A DNA stretch of 64,000 nucleotides from Hyphomicrobium_A sp964620915 (lineage in GTDB: Bacteria > Pseudomonadota > Alphaproteobacteria > Rhizobiales > Hyphomicrobiaceae). The first letter of the stretch is position 1; the number at the start of each line of letters is the position of its first letter. Below are positions 42,073-52,113 of this stretch, piece after piece. The translations under genes were made by a program, and so were the position numbers. The DNA lies in assembly GCA_964620915.1 (NCBI GenBank), contig CAZUKP010000003.1, positions 36,341-100,340 of the forward strand. The letters run 5' to 3'. Under the pieces are notes generated by a model that ran no database searches, was not told where the DNA came from, and saw nothing but the letters and a program-made list of their open reading frames with translations.

Positions 42073-44693
42073 CCAACGACATTGACGATCCTCTGCGGCA
42101 CGACGATGACCTTCTTGGGAGTACGCCCCTCCAGAGCCCGTTTTACGGGCTCCAGCTCCAAGGCGGCTGCCTCGACTTCATCGTCACTAGCCGTTCGGGC
42201 AATTGTCAATTCGTCCCGACGCTTACCATTCACCTGTACGGCAATGGTAATCGTATCGTCAACGAGCAACGGGGCTTCGGTCGCCGGCCAGGGCTGATTG
42301 GCCAGCAGTGTGTTGTATCCGAGCCGCGCCCAGCATTCTTCGGACAAATGGGGCATCATCGGCCCAGTCATCTGGACAATCAGCTCCAGGGCCTCACGTA
42401 GGGCCCAAGGAAGGCCCTCCCCGGACTTGGTGAGGCTTGAGCCCAGAACATTTGCGAACTCGTAGATCTGGGCGACAGCCACGTTAAAACGCAGGGCCTC
42501 GATGTTGCGGCCCACGTGGTCGAGCGCGCGGTGGGCGCCCCGGCGCAGCTCCATGGCTTCGGGTCCGAACGACTTGGGCTTGGGTGCGCCCTTTTTGGCC
42601 GCGGCCTCGATACCCTGGTCGACGACACGCCAAATGCGCTGAACAAACCGGCGGGCGCCCTCGACACCGACATCGGTGTAGATGACGTCGCGCTCGGGCG
42701 GGCTGTCGGAGAGAACGAACCAGCGCGCGACGTCGGCGCCGTACTCCTGGATGAACTCTTCAAGGTCGACGGTGTTCTTGCGCGATTTCGACATCTTCTC
42801 GATCGGTCCGATCGCAGCAGCCTCACCCGTTGTGATCTCTATCGCTTCGCGTGCCTCGCCCTCACCTTCGATGCGCACCTGAGACGGGAGCAGCCAGGGC
42901 CCGTGCCGGGACTTGTAGGTCTCGTGCGTGACCATGCCTTGCGTGAAGAGGGCTGCGAAGGGCTCGCGCGTATTCTTGGCGAATTTCAGGTGACCGGTGT
43001 CGCACATGGCGCGCGCGAAAAAGCGCGAGTAGAGCAGGTGCAAGATCGCGTGCTCGATGCCGCCGATGTATTGGTCGACGGGCAGCCAATAGGCCGCCGC
43101 CTCCTTGTCGACCGGGGTCTTCGCGTCCGGTCCGGTGAAGCGCACGTAATACCACGAGCTGTCGACGAACGTGTCCATGGTGTCGGTCTCGCGCTGCGCA
43201 TCGCCTTTGCACTTCGGGCACTTGACGTGTTTCCATGTGGGGTGGCGATCGAGCGGATTGCCTGGCTCGTCGAACGTCGCGTCATCAGGCAGGCGAACGG
43301 GAAGATCCGTGTCGGGGACCGGCACGACGCCGCATTTTTCGCAGTGAATAATCGGAATGGGGCAGCCCCAATAGCGTTGGCGAGACACGCCCCAATCGCG
43401 CAGGCGATAGTTCACTTTGCGCTTTCCGACAGGCTTTTTCGCCAGTTTTGCTTTTTCCAGGCGTTGGGCCGTTTCTTCGAAGGCGGCACTGGTGTCCATG
43501 CCGTCGAGGAATTGCGAGTTGATCATCGTGCCGTCGCCGTCGAAGGCCTTATCCTTGATGGAGAACGTCACCGCGTCCTCGCCGGGCGGTAGGATGACGG
43601 GCACGACGGGAAGATCGTACTTGCGTGCAAAATCGAGGTCGCGCTGGTCGCCGGAGGGGCAGCCAAAGATTGCGCCGGTGCCGTAGTCCATCAGGACGAA
43701 GTTGGCGACATAAACGGGGAGCGTCCACGATTTATCGAAGGGATGAACGGCGCGAATGCCGGTGTCGTAGCCCTGCTTTTCGGCGGTTTCCAAGTCGGCA
43801 ACGGATGTCCCCAGGTGGCGGCATTCTTCGCAGAAGGCGGCAAGCTTGGGATCTTTTTCCGCCGCGGCCTTGGCAAGCGGATGGTCGGGCGCGAGCGCAA
43901 CAAACGCTGCGCCAAAGAGCGTGTCGGGCCGGGTCGTGTAGACCTCAACTTCGCTTTGGTTTTCCGGCGCGGTTTCCTTGTCGAGTGCGAAGCGTACGCT
44001 CAAGCCTTCGGAGCGACCGATCCAGTTGGCCTGCATCAGGCGCACTTTTTCAGGCCACTTCTCGAGCGTGTCGAGCGCTTCCAAAAGCTCGTCGGCATAG
44101 TCGGTGATCTTGAAGAACCATTGCGTGAGTTCGCGCTGCTCCACGATGGCGCCAGAGCGCCAGCCGCGACCGTCGATCACCTGCTCATTGGCGAGAACCG
44201 TGTGGTCGACCGGGTCCCAATTGACCTTGGAGGATTTGCGGTAGGCGAGGCCCTTTTCGAACATGTCGAGGAAGAGCTTTTGCTGATGACGGTAGTAGTC
44301 GGGCGAGCAGGTTGCGATTTCGCGCGACCAGTCGAGCGACAGGCCCATCGACTTGAGTTGGCCCTTCATCGTCTCGATGTTGGCATACGTCCACTTGGCG
44401 GGATGGACGTTGCGCTCCATCGCGGCGTTCTCAGCAGGCATGCCGAAGGCATCCCAGCCCATGGGGTGGAGGACGTTAAATCCTCGTGCGCGTTTGTAGC
44501 GGGCGAAGACGTCGCCCATGGTGTAGTTGCGCGAATGGCCGACGTGGATGCGCCCGGAGGGGTAGGGAAACATTTCCAGGACGTAGCACTTGGGCCGGGG
44601 ATCCTCGTTGGGAGCACGGAAGATGTCCGCCTTCTCCCAGACCTCTTGCCAGTGTTTTTCTCGTTCGGGCGCGTCGTATCGGTCGGTGGCCAT
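42069..44693 (-). CDS. leuS: Leucyl-tRNA synthetase
   Basis: This 874-aa class I aminoacyl-tRNA synthetase has the HIGH motif in PYPSGRIHVGHSRNY near residue 47 and KMSKS in EKMSKSRKNTVDLEE near 635. The large CP1 editing domain lies between, with TTRPDTLFGAAFVALAPDHPL near 253. A zinc-binding-like CEKCGVVP and CPKC set appears near residues 450-490. The C-terminus has VQVNGKRRDELTI. It leads the leuS-lptE-holA unit, the usual alphaproteobacterial order. It is divergent from yggS. Confidence 0.97.
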   Translation of the reverse strand: MATDRYDAPEREKHWQEVWEKADIFRAPNEDPRPKCYVLEMFPYPSGRIHVGHSRNYTMGDVFARYKRARGFNVLHPMGWDAFGMPAENAAMERNVHPAKWTYANIETMKGQLKSMGLSLDWSREIATCSPDYYRHQQKLFLDMFEKGLAYRKSSKVNWDPVDHTVLANEQVIDGRGWRSGAIVEQRELTQWFFKITDYADELLEALDTLEKWPEKVRLMQANWIGRSEGLSVRFALDKETAPENQSEVEVYTTRPDTLFGAAFVALAPDHPLAKAAAEKDPKLAAFCEECRHLGTSVADLETAEKQGYDTGIRAVHPFDKSWTLPVYVANFVLMDYGTGAIFGCPSGDQRDLDFARKYDLPVVPVILPPGEDAVTFSIKDKAFDGDGTMINSQFLDGMDTSAAFEETAQRLEKAKLAKKPVGKRKVNYRLRDWGVSRQRYWGCPIPIIHCEKCGVVPVPDTDLPVRLPDDATFDEPGNPLDRHPTWKHVKCPKCKGDAQRETDTMDTFVDSSWYYVRFTGPDAKTPVDKEAAAYWLPVDQYIGGIEHAILHLLYSRFFARAMCDTGHLKFAKNTREPFAALFTQGMVTHETYKSRHGPWLLPSQVRIEGEGEAREAIEITTGEAAAIGPIEKMSKSRKNTVDLEEFIQEYGADVARWFVLSDSPPERDVIYTDVGVEGARRFVQRIWRVVDQGIEAAAKKGAPKPKSFGPEAMELRRGAHRALDHVGRNIEALRFNVAVAQIYEFANVLGSSLTKSGEGLPWALREALELIVQMTGPMMPHLSEECWARLGYNTLLANQPWPATEAPLLVDDTITIAVQVNGKRRDELTIARTASDDEVEAAALELEPVKRALEGRTPKKVIVVPQRIVNVVG

Positions 44694-44780
44694 GCAAATT
44701 CGATCTTCTGGGTGCTTTATTTACGGCTCGGAGCGCCGTAATGAGCCTTAAAGGTCGTGGAGGGTCAAGGTAGCTGTTGC

Positions 44781-45473
44781 ATGGCACAAATTGAGACGCC
44801 GCCGCACGGGGTTGGCGAACGGCTCGCCGATGTCGGCTCGAAGCTCGAAAAAGCGGCGAAGAACGCCGGCCGTAATCCAGACGATGTGCACCTGATCGCC
44901 GTCTCAAAGACGTTCGGCGCAGGCGATATCGTTCCCGTGTTGGAGGCCGGGCATCGCCTGTTCGGCGAAAACCGCGTGCAGGAGGCCAAGGACAAGTGGC
45001 CCGAACTGCGCGCGCAGTTTCCCGATTGCGAACTTCATCTGATTGGTCCGCTGCAATCGAACAAGACCAGGGAAGCCGTCGAATTGTTTGACGCCATTCA
45101 TTCGATCGACCGGCCCAAAATTGCCAGGGCGGTGACCGAGGAGATGGGGCGGCAGGGCAAGCGCTTGCAGCTATTTGTGCAGGTCAACACGGGCGAAGAG
45201 CCGCAAAAGGCGGGTGTGATGCCAAAAGAGACGGCCGCGCTGGTCGCGCTGTGCCGGGATGAGCTGGGCTTAGACATCGCCGGGCTTATGTGTATTCCGC
45301 CCGTCGACGAGGAGCCAGCCGTTCACTTTGCCTTTCTTGCCAAGCTCGCAGACGAGTTGGGGCTGTCAGGCCTCAGCATGGGCATGAGCGATGATTATGA
45401 GACGGCCATCGCTTTTGGGGCAACACACGTGCGGGTGGGCAGCGCGATTTTCGGTCCGCGGCCAAAACCTTAG
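44781..45473 (+). CDS. yggS: YggS family PLP-binding homeostasis protein
   Basis: This 230-aa TIM-barrel protein binds pyridoxal phosphate and buffers vitamin B6. The PLP lysine is in LIAVSKTFGAGDIVPVLEAG near residue 41; FGENRVQEAKDKW, HLIGPLQSNK, FVQVNTGEEPQKAG, and the C-terminal LSMGMSDDYETAIAFGATHVRVGSAIFG are all family blocks. The ATG at 44781 fits the usual N-terminus. It is divergent from leuS. Confidence 0.96.
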   Translation: MAQIETPPHGVGERLADVGSKLEKAAKNAGRNPDDVHLIAVSKTFGAGDIVPVLEAGHRLFGENRVQEAKDKWPELRAQFPDCELHLIGPLQSNKTREAVELFDAIHSIDRPKIARAVTEEMGRQGKRLQLFVQVNTGEEPQKAGVMPKETAALVALCRDELGLDIAGLMCIPPVDEEPAVHFAFLAKLADELGLSGLSMGMSDDYETAIAFGATHVRVGSAIFGPRPKP

Positions 45474-45585
45474 AGTTTTCCAAGGCCAATTCGCCCCGGC
45501 CATCTTGCTGGAATCTTTCAAATGATAGGCTTGCCACGGAGTGATTCGCGCTTTGCGCGGCGCTTGAACCCGTTGGGAGGCTCTT

Positions 45586-46485
45586 ATGACCGCAACCGCA
45601 GCTCGCCTTGAAGACCGAGCAAATGCCGCAGCCAGCGAAGCCGCCCGCGATGCGCGCGCCGAGGTAATCAAAGAAGCCACGACGAAGATCAACGGCGTGT
45701 CCAAGAAGGCCGCGGCCGCTGCGGTCAAGAATGGCTGGTACCACTTCATCCTCGATGTCTGGATTACCAACTTCAACAGCGTCGAGTTCGGGATCTACAA
45801 GCGCTCGCGCAATCGCGCCAAGTCGCGCCAGTTTACGTCCGACATGGATATTTTTGCGGAGGTGACCGAGGGCGGCGAGCGGCTGGGGGTGATCGGCTAT
45901 CGCGAGGACCTCTGGAAGAACGCTGAGGAGATGGACAAACGTCTTGTGCTCAAGATGTTCACCGAGACGCTGAATTGGCGCGCGTCCATGGAGCTGCTGA
46001 TCGGCCGCTCTTTGCAACAGACGATCGCGTCGCGCGGTCTGCCGGTGATGGCGTTCTCGATCAACAACGGCAGCGACGACTACATCATCTACTTGGAGCG
46101 CTCGGCCAATAAGTGGCCGTTTATGCCGGAAAACTTCGCCTTCTTCATCATGAACAAGGACGGCTGCGATTTCTACCGGTTCAAACGCGATCTCATAAAT
46201 CTTGGCGGCGATTACACGCTGTATGATCAGCAAGACAAGATGATCGGCCACCTCGATGGCAAGGTGCTCTCAATCGGCGGCAAATGGAAAGGCAAGCTTC
46301 TCGTCGAGCATGCCGACCGCAGGCTGCTGACGGTGATGCAGCTCTTTAGTGCGATGATCATTTTCAACGGCGGCTGCCGCCGGCACTTGAAGAAGCTCTG
46401 GCGGGACGTGCGGAAGGGCAAGATCAAGCCGAAGATCGAAAGCCAAGAAGTCGATCTCTACATGAACCCCCGCCGGCTTCGCTGA
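45586..46485 (+). CDS. Hypothetical protein, possible LURP-one/tubby-like fold
   Basis: I do not know this 299-aa family. The first 45 residues are Ala-rich and helical. The middle contains FHFILDVWITNFNSVEFGIYK-like aromatic and charged segments. A repeated beta-rich pattern follows, for example YTLYDQQDKMIGHLDGKV and WKGKLLVEHADRRLLTVMQL, which recalls the LURP-one-related/tubby-like C-terminal fold; this is a weak by-eye resemblance. GGGAGG precedes the ATG. It is cytosolic by appearance, with no signal peptide. It follows yggS by 112 nt. Confidence 0.7.
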   Translation: MTATAARLEDRANAAASEAARDARAEVIKEATTKINGVSKKAAAAAVKNGWYHFILDVWITNFNSVEFGIYKRSRNRAKSRQFTSDMDIFAEVTEGGERLGVIGYREDLWKNAEEMDKRLVLKMFTETLNWRASMELLIGRSLQQTIASRGLPVMAFSINNGSDDYIIYLERSANKWPFMPENFAFFIMNKDGCDFYRFKRDLINLGGDYTLYDQQDKMIGHLDGKVLSIGGKWKGKLLVEHADRRLLTVMQLFSAMIIFNGGCRRHLKKLWRDVRKGKIKPKIESQEVDLYMNPRRLR

Positions 46486-46733
46486 TCTGCTCAACAAGTG
46501 GGCAGGGCATAAGCGGTGTCAGGCGCCTCGGGCCGGCTGATCAAAATTGCCCAATATTTGTGCGGAAAACGGGATGATACCCCTGTGTAGAGCGCGCAGC
46601 GATCGTTGACTGTGCGCATTCTTTTCTGCTTCCTGGCTAAATTGTCGCGAGATTAAGCCGATTGCCTAGGCGCTCGGCAAAGTCGGCGACGCCAACTGCA
46701 CAACAAATAGCCAGATAGCCACGGGGGTGGGGG

Positions 46734-47954
46734 ATGCAGCAAGGACCGGACGTCTTTTTTCTATTGATGGGGGCGATCCTCGTCTTCGCAATGCACGGCG
46801 GTTTTGCCTTTCTTGAAACCGGCACGGTTCGCCACAAGAACCAGGTCAATGCGCTGGTCAAAATTATCGTCGACTTCGCGACCTCGGCGATTTGCTACTT
46901 CGTGATCGGCTACACGATTGCGTATGGGGCGAACTTCTTTGCCAGTGCGGCGGAAATTGCCGGCGGTGCGGACGGTTTCCAAGGACAGGGCTATACGCTC
47001 GTTCGTTTCTTCTTCTTGGCGACGTTTGCCGCGGCCATTCCCGCCATCATCTCCGGGGGCATTGCCGAACGCGCGCAATTCGTCCCACAGATGATGGCAA
47101 CCGCGCTGCTTGTGGCCTTCTTCTATCCGCTCATTGAAGGCGTCTACTGGAACGGCAACTACGGTCTGCAGGCAAACGTTTTTGAGGCGTGGTTCGGAGC
47201 GCCATTCAAGGACTTCGCCGGCTCCATAGTGGTGCACGCCTTCGGCGGCTGGGCCGCGCTTGGGGCAGTACTCCTGCTTGGGCCCCGTCTTGGCCGCTAT
47301 GAGAACGGGCGCGGAAGCGCAACGCTTCCCTCGTCGATCCCCTGGCTCGCGCTGGGGTCGTGGCTGCTGTGCATCGGCTGGTTCGGCTTTAATGTGATGA
47401 GTGCCCAAAGGCTGGATGCCATCTCCGGTCTCGTTGCTATCAATTCGTTGATGGCGATGTGCGGCGGCATCATCGTTGCCTTCCTCGTCGGCGACAATGA
47501 CCCGGGCTTTGTTCACAACGGCGCTTTGGCCGGCCTCGTAGCGGTGTGTGCCGGCTCCGATGTGATGCATCCGCTGGGAGCACTCGTTGTCGGCGGCGTT
47601 GCCGGCGCTATCTTCGTGCAGATGTTCCAGATCTCCACCAACAAGTGGAAAATCGACGACGTACTGGGCGTCTGGGCGTTGCACGGGTTGTGCGGCCTAT
47701 GGGGCGGCATCGCGTGCGGTATCTTCGGGTTGGAACTTCTGGGCGGCCTGGGCGGCGTGACGTTCGCGTCGCAGCTTGCAGGTTCGATCTTGGGATCGGC
47801 CTTTGGGTTCATCGCCGGTGTTGTCGTTTACGGGGCGCTCAAGGCGACGACAGGCATTCGCCTGACTCGTGAGCAAGAGCATCAAGGCGCCGACATTTCG
47901 ATGCACAACATCCGGGCCAATCCGGAAGATGAGCTTCGGGCCGGACACGTCTAG
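46734..47954 (+). CDS. Ammonium transporter (Amt family), stand-alone
   Basis: This 406-aa membrane channel has about eleven helices. Amt signatures include GGFAFLETGTVRHKNQVN, GGIAERAQF, and the two histidines of the pore in SIVVHAFGGW and WALHGLCGLWGG. It lacks a cleavable signal sequence and has no PII gene beside it, unlike the two amtB genes near 55-59 kb. The ATG at 46734 directly follows a G-rich Shine-Dalgarno. A terminator follows the stop. Its relation to nitrogen control is not shown by a convincing promoter. Confidence 0.9.
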   Translation: MQQGPDVFFLLMGAILVFAMHGGFAFLETGTVRHKNQVNALVKIIVDFATSAICYFVIGYTIAYGANFFASAAEIAGGADGFQGQGYTLVRFFFLATFAAAIPAIISGGIAERAQFVPQMMATALLVAFFYPLIEGVYWNGNYGLQANVFEAWFGAPFKDFAGSIVVHAFGGWAALGAVLLLGPRLGRYENGRGSATLPSSIPWLALGSWLLCIGWFGFNVMSAQRLDAISGLVAINSLMAMCGGIIVAFLVGDNDPGFVHNGALAGLVAVCAGSDVMHPLGALVVGGVAGAIFVQMFQISTNKWKIDDVLGVWALHGLCGLWGGIACGIFGLELLGGLGGVTFASQLAGSILGSAFGFIAGVVVYGALKATTGIRLTREQEHQGADISMHNIRANPEDELRAGHV

Positions 47955-47965
47955 GGCTGCGCGCT

Positions 47966-48014
47966 GCGTTCCCCCTCTGTGAACCTTAGAGGGGGAACGC
48001 CCGCTTCGCTTTTT
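47966..48014 (+). terminator. Intrinsic terminator of the stand-alone amt gene
   Basis: GCGTTCCCCCTCT (47966-47978) pairs perfectly with AGAGGGGGAACGC (47988-48000) around a 9-nt loop and is followed by CCGCTTCGCTTTTT. It begins 12 nt after the amt stop. Confidence 0.85.
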
Positions 48015-48119
48015 GACTATTGAGCGTGTCGCCGGGAAACTAGGCGCGCCTGTGGACGCATCGGCGTGTCGCGGCTATTGGGCATCCGTTGAGCTCCTTT
48101 GCGGCACGAAGGTTCGCCC

Positions 48120-49337
48120 ATGACCTTTCCATCCGGCCTTGAGGCCCTCGCCAGCGGTGCGATCCTCTCTCCTTTCACGCGGCTGCGCCAGCTACTGGAC
48201 GACATTGCGCCGGGGCACGACAGACCTATCGAAATGACGGTTGGCGAGCCGCGCGAGGCAATGCCGCGCTTCGTCGTCGACAAACTGGTCGAGGGCGCGG
48301 AGTCCAACGCAAAGTATCCGCCAATCCGCGGCACGGCCGCATTGCGGACCGCGATCGCCGACTGGCTCGGCCGTCGCTATGGGTTGGCGGGAGGTGTCGA
48401 TCCCGATCGCGAGGTGCTTCCGCTCAACGGATCGCGCGAAGGGTTGTTCTTGGCCGTTCTGCAGGCGGCCGGGCGAAAGACGGTCTCCTGCCGGCCGGCT
48501 GTCTTGATGTGCAACCCCTACTACAGCGCTTACATCGGGGCAGCGTTGGCCGTTAACGCGGAGCCCGTGTTTCTCAATGCAACGGATGCAACTGGGCACC
48601 TCCCGAACCTGGAGGAGATCGCACGCGACAAGCCTTTGTTGAACCGCACCATCGCGATGTATCTGTGCTCGCCCGCCAACCCGCAAGGCGCGGTCGCCAG
48701 CGAGGCCTACATTGCCCGCGCGCTTGAGTTGGCGCGCACCTATGACTTCCTGCTGCTCTTCGACGAGTGCTACTCGGAGATCTATTCGGATCAGGTGCCG
48801 CCTGGTGCGCTGCAAGTCGCCGCAACAACGCCGGAGCGGTTCGAAAGCCTCGTCGTCTTCAATTCGCTGTCCAAGCGCTCCAACTTGCCGGGCTTGCGCT
48901 CAGGCTTTTGCGCGGGCGATGAAGACTTCATTCAGACGTTTGCCGAAATCCGCAATCTGATCGGCCCGCAAATGCCGGGCGCGGTGCAGCATGCGTCTGC
49001 CGCGGTTTGGGCCGATGAGGCCCATGTTGTTGCCAATAGAGAGGCTTACCGGGCCAAATACGACGTCTGCGACGCAGTTCTTGCTGGCCGATATGGCTAC
49101 CAGCGGCCAGCTGGAGGTTTCTTCCTCTGGCTCGATGTGAGCGAATTTGGTGAGCCTGGTGACGTAACGGTAACCTTATGGAAACGCGCGGGTGTCAAGG
49201 TGCTGCCAGGTGCTTTCCTGGCGCAAAACGGCCGCGATGGCACCAATCCGGGCGCAAACTATGTGCGACTCGCATTGGTGCATGACGCAGCCACCGTCGA
49301 GGAAGCGCTCGAGCGTTTCGTAGTGGTTGTTGCGTAA
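48120..49337 (+). CDS. PLP-dependent class I/II aminotransferase (DapC-like)
   Basis: This 405-aa fold-type I aminotransferase has the PLP lysine in FNSLSKRSNLPGLRSGF near residue 263. The substrate-pocket and cofactor blocks are LNGSREGLFLAVLQAAG, CNPYYSAYIGAAL, CSPANPQGAVAS, and LFDECYSEIYSD. The pattern resembles N-succinyldiaminopimelate aminotransferase of Alphaproteobacteria, which commonly sits before ftsK, so DapC is likely but not certain. The ATG at 48120 has AAGG upstream. It lies 17 nt before ftsK. Confidence 0.85.
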   Translation: MTFPSGLEALASGAILSPFTRLRQLLDDIAPGHDRPIEMTVGEPREAMPRFVVDKLVEGAESNAKYPPIRGTAALRTAIADWLGRRYGLAGGVDPDREVLPLNGSREGLFLAVLQAAGRKTVSCRPAVLMCNPYYSAYIGAALAVNAEPVFLNATDATGHLPNLEEIARDKPLLNRTIAMYLCSPANPQGAVASEAYIARALELARTYDFLLLFDECYSEIYSDQVPPGALQVAATTPERFESLVVFNSLSKRSNLPGLRSGFCAGDEDFIQTFAEIRNLIGPQMPGAVQHASAAVWADEAHVVANREAYRAKYDVCDAVLAGRYGYQRPAGGFFLWLDVSEFGEPGDVTVTLWKRAGVKVLPGAFLAQNGRDGTNPGANYVRLALVHDAATVEEALERFVVVVA

Positions 49338-49354
49338 AGAGTTCGTTCCTGCCG

Positions 49355-51964
49355 ATGTCCCTCGAGTCCCACGGAGACCCGAGACGCCTGCTTTCCGCGT
49401 CCTTGGAAGACAGGCTTTTTGGATGGTTTAGCCGCGCTGCCGGAGCCCTGCTTCTGGCCGGCGTCGTTGCCGCTTGGGCAAGCCTGCTCACGTGGTCGCT
49501 TACCGATCCTAGTCTCACACATGCGGCCGATGGGTCGACGAGAAACCTGATGGGTCCTGTGGGCGCCGTCTTCTCCGACGTCATGTTGACCACGCTCGGC
49601 TTTGCGGCCGTATTCGTGCTGCTTGCACCCATGTTCTGGGGCATCGAGCTGATGCTTGCCGAGCGCATTCTCGCCAACCGCACGAAGATGGCGCTCTTTC
49701 CCGTTTCAGTCTTTCTAGTGGCCGGCGCGTTCGCTGCTGTGCCGGTGACCGAAAGCTGGCCCTTTAGCAGCGGCTTTGGCGGCATCGTCGGAGATTGGCT
49801 CTACCAGATGGCCACATCGCTACTAGCGTTGGTGGGTGCGGAGGCTGCGCGGCCTGTCGCCGGGTTCGTGTTCTTCATCGTGGGATTTGCCGCGCTCGCC
49901 CATAGTGTTGGGCTGGAACGCGAAGATCTCGACCGGCTCGTTCGTCGCCGGGGCGCGTCGCGATTCACAGGCATGTCCTCATGGCTGACCCGGCCCTTCT
50001 ATCGGCGGGAGAGTTACACCGTCGAGTATGGCGAAGGCGCCGATGCTGAGGGCGACGGCGACTGGCTTGATGGTCAGGAGCCGCGCCTTGATGGACCGGC
50101 ATCGTTCGACGATGAGCCGGCAGGCGCACAAGAGCCGGGCTTCGATTCTCAGGAGCCTGACTTTGACGTCGAGCCAACCATGCCTGCCTGTCTCTACCGC
50201 GCCGAGTCGCCGCCGACAGATATGCCGGTCGCGCCAGCGTCGTGGACGCCAAGCCCAGATGAAACGTCAGAGGGGCGCGAATCGACGTTCGACTTCAACA
50301 CGGATGAGGCAAGCCGTGCCATTGCTGAGCGGTTCGCACCGGGGGCGATTGCCAAGTCGCCGGCTGTGGAACCGCCTGCGCCACCGCGTGTGCGAAAGTC
50401 AGGATTGCTTGGTGGTTTTTCCCTGCCACGATCCGCATCGACATTCCGCCCACCCGTACTCGGTCTTCTCAAGCGCCCATCTGGCGCGAAAGGTGGGCCG
50501 CAGTATACGCAGACTGTTTTGCGCGGCACGGCGCGGTTGCTTGAAGAAGTGCTTGCCGACTTTGGTGTCCAGGGCGAAGTGAGTGACATCAAGCCCGGTC
50601 CCGTCGTGACGCTGTTCGAGCTCGAGCCTGCACGCGGGACCAAGGCGTCGCGTGTTGTTGGTCTTGCTGACGACATCGCTCGTTCGATGAGCGTGACATC
50701 GGCGAGGGCAGCCGTGGTCCCAGGCCGTACGGTGATTGGCATTGAGTTGCCCAATGTAAAGCGTGAAACCGTCTACCTGCGCGAAATCCTCGAAGCACCC
50801 ACTTTCCGCAACTCGGACGCTGTTTTGCCGATGGCACTTGGAAAGTCGATCGGCGGCGAGCCCGTCGTCGCGGACCTTGCCCGCATGCCCCATCTGTTGG
50901 TTGCGGGGACGACCGGCTCGGGCAAGTCCGTGGGCATCAATGCGATGGTGCTTTCGCTGCTTTATCGCCGTTCGCCCGAAGACTGCCGGCTGTTGATGAT
51001 CGATCCCAAGATGCTGGAGCTTTCGGTCTACAACGGCATTCCGCATCTCCTGACCCCGGTGGTGACAGACCCGCAAGAGGCAATTGCGGCACTCAACTGG
51101 GTCGTGGGCGAAATGGAAGAGCGCTACAAGCGCATGGCGGGCCTCTCCGTCCGCAACATCGAGGCCTTCAATGCGCGCGTGAAAAAGGCCCAGTCGCGTG
51201 GCGAAAACCTTTCACGCACTGTGCAGACCGGTTTTGACAACGAGACGGGTCAGGCCATCTACGAGAAGCAAGACGTGCAGGCCGAGGCGATGCCCTACAT
51301 CGTCGTGGTTGTGGACGAGTTTGCCGACCTGATGTCTGTGGCCGGCAAGGAAATCGAAGCTGCTGTGCAACGCTTGGCGCAGATGGCACGCGCGGCGGGA
51401 ATTCACATGATCATGGCGACCCAGCGTCCGTCCGTCGATATCGTAACGGGAACGATCAAGGCGAACTTCCCGACGCGCATCGGGTTCAAGGTCGCCTCCA
51501 AGATCGACAGTCGTACGATCCTAAACGAACCGGGTGCAGAGCAGCTTCTAGGCCAAGGTGACATGCTCTATTCGAGCGGATCGGGCCAGACAGTGCGTGC
51601 ACATGCGCCATTTGTTTCCGATGAGGAGGTTGAGGCCGTTGCCGACGCCCTGCGCCATCAAGGCAGCCCGCGCTACATTTCTGGCATCACCGATGCAAAG
51701 CCCATATTGGGTGCGGCCGATAACGGCCAAGGCGGCGAGTCCGTCGATGATCTCTACGACAAGGCCGTTGTGGTCGTCCTGCGTGATCGCAGGGCGTCTA
51801 CGAGCTATCTGCAGCGCCGCCTTTCGATTGGATACAATCGTGCCGCGGGTCTGATCGAGCGCATGGAAGAGGACGGTCTGATCGGGCCGGCCAAACATGG
51901 CGGCAAACGCGACATCCTGATCACGGCGAGAGACGGAAACGGCGCGCAATCAAAAGCCGAATGA
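49355..51964 (+). CDS. ftsK: DNA translocase FtsK
   Basis: This 869-aa septal translocase pumps sister chromosomes and resolves dimers at dif. Four membrane helices lie in the first 200 residues. An acidic, Pro/Gln-rich linker follows (about 220-360). The motor has Walker A GTTGSGKSVGIN near residue 520 and VVVDEFADLMSVAG as Walker B. The C-terminal gamma winged-helix starts about AVVVVLRDRRASTSYLQRRL and ends GKRDIL; it reads polar KOPS-like sequences. The normal neighbours (aminotransferase before, lolA after) are present. No defects seen. Confidence 0.97.
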   Translation: MSLESHGDPRRLLSASLEDRLFGWFSRAAGALLLAGVVAAWASLLTWSLTDPSLTHAADGSTRNLMGPVGAVFSDVMLTTLGFAAVFVLLAPMFWGIELMLAERILANRTKMALFPVSVFLVAGAFAAVPVTESWPFSSGFGGIVGDWLYQMATSLLALVGAEAARPVAGFVFFIVGFAALAHSVGLEREDLDRLVRRRGASRFTGMSSWLTRPFYRRESYTVEYGEGADAEGDGDWLDGQEPRLDGPASFDDEPAGAQEPGFDSQEPDFDVEPTMPACLYRAESPPTDMPVAPASWTPSPDETSEGRESTFDFNTDEASRAIAERFAPGAIAKSPAVEPPAPPRVRKSGLLGGFSLPRSASTFRPPVLGLLKRPSGAKGGPQYTQTVLRGTARLLEEVLADFGVQGEVSDIKPGPVVTLFELEPARGTKASRVVGLADDIARSMSVTSARAAVVPGRTVIGIELPNVKRETVYLREILEAPTFRNSDAVLPMALGKSIGGEPVVADLARMPHLLVAGTTGSGKSVGINAMVLSLLYRRSPEDCRLLMIDPKMLELSVYNGIPHLLTPVVTDPQEAIAALNWVVGEMEERYKRMAGLSVRNIEAFNARVKKAQSRGENLSRTVQTGFDNETGQAIYEKQDVQAEAMPYIVVVVDEFADLMSVAGKEIEAAVQRLAQMARAAGIHMIMATQRPSVDIVTGTIKANFPTRIGFKVASKIDSRTILNEPGAEQLLGQGDMLYSSGSGQTVRAHAPFVSDEEVEAVADALRHQGSPRYISGITDAKPILGAADNGQGGESVDDLYDKAVVVVLRDRRASTSYLQRRLSIGYNRAAGLIERMEEDGLIGPAKHGGKRDILITARDGNGAQSKAE

Positions 51965-52113
51965 ACCAGATCCCGGGCCCCTGAGACTGAACACCGTTTC
52001 CGGTCGCCTCGAACCGCCTACATGTGGTCGCATTGTTCGGGGAAGAGGGAGGTCAACTGGGGGCTTTCCCGGCCATAAGGGGGTAAATTATTGCGAGATT
52101 CGATTCGGGAAGC

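Noticed and set aside
42516..43592. Long open frame (358 codons) antisense to leuS
   Set aside because: leuS is a complete, unmistakable synthetase on the other strand; the antisense frame is a high-GC codon-bias shadow with no domain.
43743..44741. Second long open frame (332 codons) antisense to leuS
   Set aside because: It runs past the leuS start and has no recognisable motifs; again a shadow.
46761..47684. 307-codon frame antisense to the stand-alone amt gene
   Set aside because: Composition is His/Arg/Asp-rich with no domain; the plus-strand Amt is clear.
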